Origin: Emcibacteraceae bacterium
GTDB lineage: Bacteria; Pseudomonadota; Alphaproteobacteria; Sphingomonadales; Emcibacteraceae
Length of the DNA stretch: 12,597 nt
NCBI GenBank assembly: GCA_016763335.1
Contig: JAESUD010000351.1
Location: 1-12,597 of the forward strand
Reading direction: 5' to 3'
This document shows positions 1 to 6,283 of this stretch, in pieces (the first letter of the stretch is position 1; each line of letters starts with the position of its first letter). The position numbers and the translations under genes are program-made. Below the pieces are notes generated by a model. That model ran no database searches. It was not told where the DNA came from and was given only the letters and a program-made list of their open reading frames with translations.

Positions 1-984
1 ACCCATCATAAGGCGATGGCCTACCTTTCCTATGGGATCAGTCAGGGCGAGGGTTTTATTATTATTACCGGTGAGATTGGCTCAGGTAAAACGACGCTTG
101 TAGGGCGATTGCTACAAAGCTTGGATCCAACTCAGTTTGTTACAGCTAAAATTGTAACTTCTCAGCTTGATGCTGATAATATTCTTAAAATGGTGGCTGC
201 GGCATTTGGTATTGATATTCGCAATACTGATAAAGCAATTATGATCACAGAAATTGAAAAGCTTCTCCGTAATAACAATCGACTTGGTAAAAATACTCTT
301 CTGCTTATTGATGAAGCACAGAATTTAACGACATCTGCCCTTGAAGAGCTCAGAATGTTATCTAACTTCCAAGAAGGTAATAAAGCTTTACTACAAAGTT
401 TTCTCGTAGGGCAGCCGGAATTTCGTGATAAATGGGCATTTGATCCAGCGTTAGAACAGTTGCGTCAAAGAGTTATCGCCACTCATCATCTGTCGTCGAT
501 GAGTGCAGAAGAAACCAAAGAATATATTGAACATCGCCTTACACTTGTTAACTGGAAGGGTAACCCGGCATTTACTGAGGATGCCAATGCGGAAATTTAT
601 AATTATTCCGGTGGAGTTCCTCGTAAGTTAAATACTCTTTGTACACGTATATTACTTTTTGGTGCGATAGAGGAACTTGACGTTATAGACGGTGAGATGG
701 TGAAAGAAGTTTTGGCCGATATGGAACAAGATAATTATGCCGCATCGCCAGGTGCGAGATCATTACAAAATGGCGGAATGAGTGTGAGCGGTCTAAATGA
801 TAATGATGCTATGGCTCATATTTCTGAAGAAGCCCTTGAAGAAGCAAAAGAGGCAGGACTTAACGCATCATCCGAGCTTATCAAGCTGCGCAAACGCATC
901 GTAAGGCTCGAGAAAAATATAAAAATACATGATAAGACCATTAAAGGGACTATCGGCATCGTAGAAGATATGCTCAACGCATAA
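1..984 (+). CDS. XrtA/PEP-CTERM locus secretion-type ATPase (5'-partial)
   Basis: AAA+ ATPase of the ExeA/GspA-like family that accompanies exosortase A exopolysaccharide loci, probably a cytoplasmic or inner-membrane-associated motor or regulator of polysaccharide or protein export. The frame is open from base 1 (Thr-His-His-Lys-Ala before the ATG at 16), and family members usually have sequence ahead of this 'H-x-A-x-AYLxYG' block, so the gene is cut by the window edge and the ATG at 16 is internal. Counting from that Met, Walker A is GEIGSGKTT (19-27) and Walker B is LLLIDEAQ (95-102). The GGVPRKLN block near 195-202 is the sensor-2-like region of this family. Residues 230-322 form a variable tail ending in a charged, probably coiled-coil helix (LIKLRKRIVRLEKNI). 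It ends in TAA, 22 nt before the deacetylase gene, so the two are likely one operon. The family call is firm; the exact role in export is inferred. Confidence 0.9.
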   Translation, partial: THHKAMAYLSYGISQGEGFIIITGEIGSGKTTLVGRLLQSLDPTQFVTAKIVTSQLDADNILKMVAAAFGIDIRNTDKAIMITEIEKLLRNNNRLGKNTLLLIDEAQNLTTSALEELRMLSNFQEGNKALLQSFLVGQPEFRDKWAFDPALEQLRQRVIATHHLSSMSAEETKEYIEHRLTLVNWKGNPAFTEDANAEIYNYSGGVPRKLNTLCTRILLFGAIEELDVIDGEMVKEVLADMEQDNYAASPGARSLQNGGMSVSGLNDNDAMAHISEEALEEAKEAGLNASSELIKLRKRIVRLEKNIKIHDKTIKGTIGIVEDMLNA

Positions 985-1006
985 TCAATGGGGAAGCTGA
1001 AATATC

Positions 1007-1900
1007 ATGACTGCAACCATGCTCAAAAAAACTGAAGGTGATTTCCAACAACCTACGCAACGCATAATTAATGCAATGACTGTTGATGTTGAGGATTATT
1101 TTCATGTTGGTGCCTTTGAAAATGATATTTCAAGAGATGACTGGGACGGGCTTGAATGCCGGGTAGAAAGAAACACTGATAAAGTTTTAGAGCTTTTTGC
1201 ACGTTATCATGTCAAAGCGACCTTTTTCGTTTTGGGGTGGGTATGTGAGCGTTATCCGGAATTGATACGGAAAATTCATAAAGCAGGCCATGAAGTGGCC
1301 AGTCACAGTATCGGCCATCACCGGGTTAGCGATCTGACACGGGAAGAGTTTGTTGATGATATTACGCGGTCAAAAAAGCTGCTTGAAGATACCATTGGTG
1401 CAGCGGTAATTGGTTACCGTGCGCCGAGCTTTTCCATTGGGGAAAAAAACTTGTGGGCGCTTCAATGTTTGATGGAAGCCGGGTATTTGTACAGTTCGAG
1501 CATTTATCCAATACGCCATGATCATTACGGCATGCCAAATGCGCCAAGATTTTCATTTTATCCGATAGAAAATAGTGAATTTCTTGAAATGCCGGTAACG
1601 ACATTTACAGTGCTGGATAAAAAATTTCCTTGTGGTGGCGGTGGCTATTTTCGCTTGCTTCCTTATGCATTATCAAAAATGGCCATGAACAGAGTGAATA
1701 ATAAAGACCAGAGAGCCTGTATTTTTTATTTTCATCCATGGGAAATTGACCCTGGGCAACCGCGACAGGAGCATGCCAGTTTGAAGTCGAAATTCCGTCA
1801 TTATACCAATCTTAAAGTCATGGAACAAAAAATTGAAAAATTACTGATAGATTTTAAGTGGGGCAGGATGGATGAAATTTATCTTGGTGGAGATAATTAA
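1007..1900 (+). CDS. XrtA-system polysaccharide deacetylase (NodB-like, DUF3473 tail)
   Basis: Metal-dependent carbohydrate esterase of the NodB/CE4 fold, in the subfamily found in exosortase A loci; it probably removes acetyl groups from an exopolysaccharide. It has 297 aa, normal for the subfamily. Visible motifs are TVDVEDYFHV (25-34, catalytic and metal Asp around 27/30), HSIGH (100-104, the two metal-binding His), RAPSFSIG (138-145) and FYFHPWE (240-246, catalytic His 243). The region after about residue 180 (PRFSFYPIEN, GGGGYFRLLPY) matches the C-terminal extension typical of XrtA-linked deacetylases. There is no signal peptide. The ATG at 1007 has GGGGAAG at 990-996; an ATG at 1019 is an alternative. 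The stop abuts the GTG of the next gene, indicating translational coupling. Confidence 0.93.
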   Translation: MTATMLKKTEGDFQQPTQRIINAMTVDVEDYFHVGAFENDISRDDWDGLECRVERNTDKVLELFARYHVKATFFVLGWVCERYPELIRKIHKAGHEVASHSIGHHRVSDLTREEFVDDITRSKKLLEDTIGAAVIGYRAPSFSIGEKNLWALQCLMEAGYLYSSSIYPIRHDHYGMPNAPRFSFYPIENSEFLEMPVTTFTVLDKKFPCGGGGYFRLLPYALSKMAMNRVNNKDQRACIFYFHPWEIDPGQPRQEHASLKSKFRHYTNLKVMEQKIEKLLIDFKWGRMDEIYLGGDN

Positions 1901-2938
1901 GTGATTGAAATTAAAAGAATAGATGTTGCTGCAGATTGTTCGGCATGGGATAAATATGTTTTGGAACATAGCAGTTCAAGCGTATTTCATATGTCTGGAT
2001 GGGGACGTAGTGTTCATAAAAGTATGGGGCATGATGTATATTATTTATATGCGCAAAAAGACGGGGAAATTTGTGGAATATTGCCGCTTACTCATATTAA
2101 AAGCCGTTTGTTTGGTAATTCATTAGTATCGGTGGCTTTTTCTGTTGGCGGCGGACCATTATTTGATAACCAGGAAGCGCTTGATAAATTAGACAATGAA
2201 GCCAAACGCATAGCCGATGAACTTGGTGTCAGCGCCATGGAATATCGCCAAATGAAACGTTGCCATGAAAACTGGCCGATTAAAGCAGAGACATATTCGA
2301 CATTTCGTAAAGAGCTCAGCGCTGATAACGAAGAAAATATGTTGGCAATTCCGCGTAAACAACGTGCGATGGTGCGCAAAGGTATTAAGTTTGGGCTGAC
2401 ATACGATATCGATGATAACGTTGATAGGTTATTTCATTTATATTCCACAAGTGTTAGAAACCTTGGTACGCCGGTATTTCCAAAATCACTTTTTAAAGCT
2501 TTAAAAAACGAATTTAAAGAAGACTGCGAGATATTAACGGTATCAGCGCCGGACGGTGAGGCTATTTCCAGCGTGATGAGTTTTTATTTTAAGAATGAAA
2601 TTGTGCCTTATTATGGCGGTGGTGGTTTCTCAGCGCGTTCATATGCGGCAAATGATTTTATGTATTGGTCGGTTATGGAACATGCGGTTTCGGCGCGCGG
2701 GGCAACATTATTTGATTTTGGCCGCAGTAAAAATGGCACAGGGGCCTTTAGTTTCAAGAAAAACTGGGGATTTGAGCCGACGGCACTTGAATATGAATAT
2801 TATCTTCGTGAAGGTGATGATATTCCTGAAATTAACCCGCTTAATCCAAAATATCAGTTGATGATCAAAACGTGGCGCAAGCTACCGTTGCCGGTTGCTA
2901 ATTTCCTTGGACCATTTATCGCTAAATCTTTAGGTTAA
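1901..2938 (+). CDS. FemAB-family protein of the XrtA/PEP-CTERM system
   Basis: A GNAT-fold, FemAB-like acyl- or aminoacyltransferase of the subfamily tied to exosortase A loci; its substrate is not established. It has 345 aa. The N-terminal half has the family pattern FHMSGWGRSV (29-38), GHDVYYLYA (43-51), ILPLTHIKSRLFG (60-72) and a glycine-rich stretch (83-86). The second half has PYYGGGGFSA (236-245) and FDFGRSKNGTG (271-281) followed by FKKNWGFEP (285-293), the most conserved block of this group. The GTG start directly follows the TAA of the deacetylase, with GGTGGAG at 1886-1892 as ribosome site. It is the last plus-strand gene of the operon and ends 4 nt from the end of a convergent small gene. 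No clear terminator hairpin was seen between the two. Confidence 0.92.
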   Translation: MIEIKRIDVAADCSAWDKYVLEHSSSSVFHMSGWGRSVHKSMGHDVYYLYAQKDGEICGILPLTHIKSRLFGNSLVSVAFSVGGGPLFDNQEALDKLDNEAKRIADELGVSAMEYRQMKRCHENWPIKAETYSTFRKELSADNEENMLAIPRKQRAMVRKGIKFGLTYDIDDNVDRLFHLYSTSVRNLGTPVFPKSLFKALKNEFKEDCEILTVSAPDGEAISSVMSFYFKNEIVPYYGGGGFSARSYAANDFMYWSVMEHAVSARGATLFDFGRSKNGTGAFSFKKNWGFEPTALEYEYYLREGDDIPEINPLNPKYQLMIKTWRKLPLPVANFLGPFIAKSLG

Positions 2939-2942
2939 GTTA

Positions 2943-3185
2943 TTATTGATTTGGCTGCGTGTCACCGGCAGCGGGAAGAACCTGTTCCATTCTTATGGCG
3001 TCTTCTGCGTTTGGTTCGGTTTGTGCAGTGATAACCACGTCTTCCTCATCACCGGTTATGCTAGTAAAAGATGTGAAGGCGAGGGCCCAGCCGAGCACAG
3101 CGCATATGATCCAGGCAAACACAGACATTCTGGCAGATAACTTACCTGATGTATCGACATTGATGTCTGGTTTATCATTTGTCAT
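2943..3185 (-). CDS. Small single-pass membrane protein, unknown function
   Basis: I do not recognise this gene. The protein has about 80 aa from the ATG at 3185; ATG 3197 and GTG 3206 are in-frame alternatives giving up to 87 aa. I prefer 3185 because GGA lies 7 nt upstream. There is a polar N-terminus with Lys and Arg, one clear transmembrane helix (SVFAWIICAVLGWALAFTSF) and an acidic, Pro/Gln-rich tail (GDEEDVV ... PAAGDTQPNQ). By the positive-inside rule the N-terminus is cytoplasmic and the tail periplasmic. It lies downstream of phoB on the same strand, but 266-287 nt away, so it probably has its own promoter in the TTAAC-rich stretch. It is convergent with the FemAB gene, with a 4-nt gap. 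An overlapping plus-strand reading (2959-3213) has no comparable protein-like pattern. Confidence 0.6.
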   Translation of the reverse strand: MTNDKPDINVDTSGKLSARMSVFAWIICAVLGWALAFTSFTSITGDEEDVVITAQTEPNAEDAIRMEQVLPAAGDTQPNQ

Positions 3186-3236
3186 GTGTATTTCCATGTT
3201 CTTCACATTCTGAAAATTATTACTATTAATTAAATA

Positions 3237-3254
3237 TTAACTAAAATGGTTAAC
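3237..3254. repeat. TTAACTA-N6-TTAAC unit, copy 1
   Basis: An 18-bp stretch with two TTAAC half-sites whose starts are 13 bp apart. It matches the unit at 3335-3352 at 13 of 18 positions. It may be a regulator site for the small gene starting at 3185-3206. The half-site resembles that of CtrA, but the spacer is 9 bp between TTAA cores instead of 7. Confidence 0.35.
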
Positions 3255-3334
3255 AATACATTAATCTTATTGAAGGTAAGCCCAAGAATGATTGAAATAG
3301 CTTATGTTTCAGCGGCTTATCATATCAAAAATCA

Positions 3335-3352
3335 TTAACTATATAAATTAAC
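3335..3352. repeat. TTAACTA-N6-TTAAC unit, copy 2, followed by TTAACCAT
   Basis: Second copy of the same 18-bp layout, again with half-site starts 13 bp apart. It is followed at 3358-3365 by TTAACCAT, a form known as a CtrA half-site in alphaproteobacteria. The function is inferred only; in such an AT-rich region chance is a real alternative. Confidence 0.35.
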
Positions 3353-3472
3353 GAAAATTAACCATACCGATAAAAAATTGAATTGCAAGCGTTTCTTAAT
3401 GCAACCAATTAAGCTATCAGTATAACTATCTGTAATGTAAGGTGAAAAGTAGGATTTTTTTATAAAAAGTCT

Positions 3473-4162
3473 TTAAAAGTCTTTGTCTAGGGAGTATCCG
3501 GCACTACGGACGGTGCGGATGATATTTGGTTTATCACCAATATTTAGGGCCTTTCGCAGGCGGCGGATATGTACATCAATGGTGCGTGCTTCAACATAAA
3601 CATCATTGCCCCATACCATATCGAGCAGTTGGCCCCGTGAAAATACCCGGCGCGGGTTTTCAAGTAGGAATTTCAAGATATTAAATTCTGTAGGGCCGAG
3701 ATGAATATGTTCGCCGTCACGTGTTATTTTACGGGTTGCTAAATCCATTTCTATGTTAGCATATTCGAGCGTTTGTTCACTTAATGCAGGTCTGATACGC
3801 CTGAACATCGCTTTTATTCTAGCGATCAGTTCTTTTGGTGAGAATGGTTTGGTTATATAATCATCGGCACCGGTATCCAGTCCGCGAATGCGGTCATTTT
3901 CTTCGCTTCTTGCGGTTAGCATAATGACGGGAATATTTTGTGTTTTTTTATCACGCCTGATGCGGCGACATATTTCAATACCGGAAAGATTAGGCAACAT
4001 CCAGTCAAGTAATATTAAGTCGGGTGTATTGTCCTGAGCACTGAGAAGGCCCAATTCACCGTCCATTTCCACATTGACAGTATAACCTTCTTGCTCAAGA
4101 TTATACTTTATTAGCTCGGTTAAACTTGGGTCGTCTTCAATAAGCAGTATTTTTGCAGACAT
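3473..4162 (-). CDS. phoB: Phosphate regulon response regulator PhoB (OmpR family)
   Basis: DNA-binding response regulator, 229 aa. The receiver domain is at 1-120 with acidic pocket E9/D10/D11, phospho-acceptor D53 (LLLDWMLPN), T83 (MLTAR) and K105 (TKPF), the same positions as in E. coli PhoB. The C-terminal winged helix (about 130-229) carries GPTEFNILKFLLENP, the recognition-helix region with VEARTIDVHIRRLRKAL, and the terminal IRTVRSAGYSL. The ATG at 4162 has only a weak ribosome site. It lies 78 nt downstream of phoR on the same strand, and this gap carries a candidate Pho box, so phoB may be transcribed on its own and autoregulated. PhoB rather than another OmpR-type regulator is favoured by sequence and by the adjacent kinase; no pst or phoU gene is in the window. 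Confidence 0.93.
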   Translation of the reverse strand: MSAKILLIEDDPSLTELIKYNLEQEGYTVNVEMDGELGLLSAQDNTPDLILLDWMLPNLSGIEICRRIRRDKKTQNIPVIMLTARSEENDRIRGLDTGADDYITKPFSPKELIARIKAMFRRIRPALSEQTLEYANIEMDLATRKITRDGEHIHLGPTEFNILKFLLENPRRVFSRGQLLDMVWGNDVYVEARTIDVHIRRLRKALNIGDKPNIIRTVRSAGYSLDKDF

Positions 4163-4212
4163 AAGGTTTACTCAGTAGTTTAATAATTACAACGTCTGTA
4201 TTACATTTGTTT

Positions 4213-4230
4213 ATTACATTATTATGACAG
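4213..4230 (-). promoter_or_regulatory. Candidate Pho box upstream of phoB
   Basis: Read on the minus strand this is CTGTCATAATAATGTAAT. The first 7-bp half is a perfect CTGTCAT; after the canonical 4-bp spacer the second half ATGTAAT matches 5 of 7. It lies about 51-68 bp upstream of the phoB start, inside the phoR-phoB gap. This is good evidence for PhoB autoregulation, but it is by eye only. Confidence 0.65.
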
Positions 4231-4240
4231 ATTAAATTAA

Positions 4241-5449
4241 TTAAGATTTTTGTGGTAATAAAATGGTTGCTTTGGTGTATTTTCCTACTTCGCTTTCAAA
4301 GGATAGCTCGCCTTCATGGCGCTGAATAATATGTTTTACAATGGCAAGTCCCAGCCCGGTTCCACCAAGACTTCGAGAGCGGGCGGTATCAACCCGGTAA
4401 AACCGTTCGGTCAATCGTTTGATATGCTCAGGGGCAATGCCTGCACCAAGGTTTGTGATGCTGATCTCAATATATTTTTGATTATTCTGCTTGTTTTGGT
4501 GGCCTTGCATATGGATGGAAATATCGGTGTTTTCGGCGCCGTACTTTACCGCATTATCAATTAAATTTTGAAAAACCTGTGTAAGTTGGTCGCGGTCACC
4601 GGTGATGTTTCCGGATTTAAATTCTGTAGTAAGTGTGGCGGTCATGTTGCGCTTATTCAATCTAATATTCATAGTTTCCACAACATTTTCAATGATTTTA
4701 ATCAAGGATATATTTTCACTTGGCGGAATATGTGCATCACGTTCGATATGACTTAATGAAAGTAAATCGTCAATAAGACGGGCCATGCGCATGGCTTCAT
4801 CCTGCATAATTTTTAAAAACCGTTCTAATGCCTGTTTGTCATCCTTTGCGGGGCCTTGCAGGGTTTCTACAAAGCCAAGGATTGAAGCGAGTGGGGTACG
4901 AAGTTCGTGACTGACATTGGCGACAAAATCAACGCGCATCCTTTCGGCTTCACGAATGCCGGTAATATCATAAATTGTCAGTAATATTGTTCGTTCTTCT
5001 GTTTTTAAGGAAGGGGTGTCCATTGCGGTTTTATCAAGGACATGTATACGGAGCAGGTAATTTCTTGATCGCGGTCTTGGTGTGCTAAATTCCACTGTGT
5101 CTGACTTTCCACTTTCAATGGCTTTTTTAATGGCGTTAACAGCCTCGACATCAATTAAAAAATCGGTGATGTTATGATTGATTATTTCAGTGCCATACAT
5201 GTCGGTTGCGGATTTATTTGCCATGATAATATTGCTGTTAATATCTAAGAAAAACAGCGGATCGGTCAGGTTTTCCATGATGTTGACGAACAATGATGGT
5301 TGCTCGCCGTAATTAAACGCAGACTTTTTCAATGTCCTATGCAGCATTATAAAGGCGAATAACCCGGTTAAGCCAAGTGAAATCGCTTGAACTGCGGATA
5401 TATCACCCTTAAACAATAAAAAGTTTAAAAGCAGTATTAATGGTGCCAA
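4241..5449 (-). CDS. phoR: Phosphate regulon sensor histidine kinase PhoR
   Basis: Membrane-bound sensor kinase that phosphorylates PhoB, about 402 aa. Two hydrophobic segments (about 1-13 and 20-36) anchor it with almost no periplasmic domain, as in PhoR proteins that sense through the Pst complex. A PAS domain follows (about 50-165), then the HisKA helix pair with phospho-acceptor H181 in SHELRTPLASI, and the ATPase domain: N-box NLIDNAVKYG (295-304), G1 motif TNLGAGI (332-338), LTERFYRVD (346-354), and GGTGLGLAI (362-370). In G1 the usual Asp is Asn333. The start is uncertain: the frame opens with a TTG at 5449 directly after a run of T, without a visible ribosome site, and no ATG or GTG lies between it and the upstream in-frame stop. 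A homopolymer error or a rare start is possible. Confidence 0.9.
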   Translation of the reverse strand: MAPLILLLNFLLFKGDISAVQAISLGLTGLFAFIMLHRTLKKSAFNYGEQPSLFVNIMENLTDPLFFLDINSNIIMANKSATDMYGTEIINHNITDFLIDVEAVNAIKKAIESGKSDTVEFSTPRPRSRNYLLRIHVLDKTAMDTPSLKTEERTILLTIYDITGIREAERMRVDFVANVSHELRTPLASILGFVETLQGPAKDDKQALERFLKIMQDEAMRMARLIDDLLSLSHIERDAHIPPSENISLIKIIENVVETMNIRLNKRNMTATLTTEFKSGNITGDRDQLTQVFQNLIDNAVKYGAENTDISIHMQGHQNKQNNQKYIEISITNLGAGIAPEHIKRLTERFYRVDTARSRSLGGTGLGLAIVKHIIQRHEGELSFESEVGKYTKATILLPQKS

Positions 5450-5547
5450 AAAAAAGGCGTATTTTATAATTTTGGCATATTTTTATATTATCTTAATCAG
5501 TAAGTGGTTTTATAGCGTTTCGTTATGCTAACTTAAGTTTTCGGGTT

Positions 5548-5561
5548 TGTCGATATTGACA
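5548..5561. promoter_or_regulatory. Imperfect dyad, possible enhancer site 1
   Basis: TGTCGATATTGACA is symmetric at 12 of 14 positions. It lies about 150 bp upstream of the transcription start predicted from the sigma-54 promoter, within the usual range of bacterial enhancer-binding protein sites. No particular activator can be named. Confidence 0.4.
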
Positions 5562-5597
5562 TAAAACTTTAACATGGAATGTCTCAAAACGGGATAG

Positions 5598-5616
5598 CTG
5601 TTAAATTGTTTTACAG
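5598..5616. promoter_or_regulatory. Imperfect dyad, possible enhancer site 2
   Basis: CTGTTAAA-TTG-TTTTACAG has arms that pair at 7 of 8 positions. It is centred about 100 bp upstream of the predicted start, a typical place for an activator of a sigma-54 promoter. The function is inferred. Confidence 0.4.
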
Positions 5617-5677
5617 TATTTAGTCGGTTTTCGATTTTTTTTTAGCTAATATGTTGATTATTATAGAATTTATCTTT

Positions 5678-5694
5678 TTGGCACGATTATTGCT
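5678..5694 (+). promoter_or_regulatory. Sigma-54 (RpoN) -24/-12 promoter
   Basis: TTGGCACGATTATTGCT matches the sigma-54 consensus TTGGCACG-N4-TTGCW at every defined base, with exactly 10 bp between the GG (5680-5681) and the GC (5692-5693). Transcription should begin near 5704-5706, leaving a leader of about 75 nt before the ATG at 5781. It points into the Tat-protein/PqqD/kinase cassette. From literature memory, XrtA/PEP-CTERM genes in some bacteria are controlled by the PrsK/PrsR two-component system together with RpoN, which would link this cassette to the exopolysaccharide system; that link is inference. Confidence 0.85.
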
Positions 5695-5724
5695 ATTTTA
5701 GATGTAGATTTTTTTTAATAGTAA

Positions 5725-5755
5725 TTGCCACGACCAGAAATATTGGAATTGGCAA
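5725..5755 (+). promoter_or_regulatory. 5' UTR inverted repeat / hairpin
   Basis: Nested, symmetric stem: TTGCCA (5725-5730) pairs with TGGCAA (5750-5755), then a 3/3 internal loop, then CCA (5734-5736) with TGG (5744-5746), closing a 7-nt loop. It lies in the predicted leader, 15 nt ahead of the ribosome site. It could be an mRNA hairpin or a protein-binding dyad. There is no U-run after it, so it is not a terminator. Confidence 0.4.
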
Positions 5756-5780
5756 AAGTTTATGGAACTGGGTGAATAGT

Positions 5781-6212
5781 ATGACCAAAGTAAATGATGC
5801 TGAAGTAAACAAGAGTACGGGACTAAGTCAAAGGCTACATCGTCGTAGTTTGTTAAAGGCGGGCGCTGTTATTGCGCCGATCGTGGTTACGTTGCATGGT
5901 GGTGTTCCGCTTGCGCATGCTGATTCAGCCGGGCTTTGTGTAATGCAATTGGTTGATATTGCCAATGATTCATCTGATAGCCGTCATGGGTACATGCAAA
6001 TTCCAATGAAAGGCGGCCAAATTGCGCAGCCACTTATTGGATTAACTCATAATCAGGAAGCAAAACTTTCAGATTATCCTGATGGCACAGAGCTTGAGGC
6101 TTTTAATGCAAGTCCAGCTCATTGGAACTTTATTGCTGATCCGACTAATAACAGGTTTGGTTTTTCTTGCGTAAATTCAATTGGACATTATACTAACGCT
6201 AAGCTTAGCTAA
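5781..6212 (+). CDS. Small Tat-exported protein of unknown function, C-terminal Ser
   Basis: I do not recognise a named family. From the ATG at 5781 the protein has 143 aa; GTG 5772 is in frame but the GGTGA at 5771-5775 is well placed for 5781. Counting from 5772, the N-terminus has a twin-arginine signal: HRRSLLKAG (23-31), a hydrophobic stretch (AVIAPIVVTLHGGVPL), and a cleavage site after AHA at about residue 50. The mature part of about 96 aa has two Cys (56, 133) that could pair in the periplasm, is rich in Asn, Asp and Ser, and ends in Asn-Ala-Lys-Leu-Ser. There is no PEP-CTERM sorting tail or second membrane helix. It is the first gene behind the sigma-54 promoter and lies 71 nt upstream of the PqqD-like gene. 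The context suggests it is the substrate of the cassette, but this is inference. Confidence 0.8.
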   Translation: MTKVNDAEVNKSTGLSQRLHRRSLLKAGAVIAPIVVTLHGGVPLAHADSAGLCVMQLVDIANDSSDSRHGYMQIPMKGGQIAQPLIGLTHNQEAKLSDYPDGTELEAFNASPAHWNFIADPTNNRFGFSCVNSIGHYTNAKLS

Positions 6213-6283
6213 GAATTGCTCAATAGAATTTAAATTATAGGAATAAGTAAATTACTGTAATTAACAATAAGAATTTTGATGAA

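Larger units (their letters stand above)
3207..3472. other. AT-rich intergenic region with paired TTAAC elements
   Basis: This is non-coding sequence between phoB (ending at 3473) and the small membrane-protein gene, both read on the minus strand. It is strongly AT-rich. It contains two 18-bp units of the form TTAACTA-N6-TTAAC (3237-3254 and 3335-3352), and a further TTAAC at 3358 that reads TTAACCAT. The units lie 30-150 bp upstream of the small gene, where a promoter or operator would be expected. No convincing factor-independent terminator for phoB was found. Confidence 0.5.
5450..5780. other. Divergent regulatory region between phoR and the Tat-protein gene
   Basis: About 330 AT-rich, non-coding bases between the minus-strand phoR and the plus-strand four-gene cassette. 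It holds a sigma-54 promoter (5678-5694), two imperfect dyads upstream of it (5548-5561, 5598-5616), a hairpin-forming inverted repeat downstream of the expected transcription start (5725-5755), and the GGTGA ribosome site at 5771-5775. No equally clear promoter for phoR was found on the minus strand. Confidence 0.75.

Noticed and set aside
3335..3365. A canonical CtrA binding site
   Set aside because: TTAA-to-TTAA spacers are 9 and 6 bp, not 7; only the TTAACCAT half-site fits, so it is listed as a repeat only.
6084..6098. Second sigma-54 promoter within the Tat-protein gene
   Set aside because: TGGCAC matches the -24 element, but the -12 GC is replaced by GA and the site is inside coding sequence.
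6198..6209. Terminator after the Tat-protein gene
   Set aside because: The palindrome has no loop and no U-run and lies within the coding end; downstream genes are likely on the same transcript.
5781..6212. Tat-signal protein as a PEP-CTERM substrate of exosortase A
   Set aside because: It has no Pro-Glu-Pro motif, C-terminal membrane helix or basic tail; it ends in a hydrophilic Asn-Ala-Lys-Leu-Ser.
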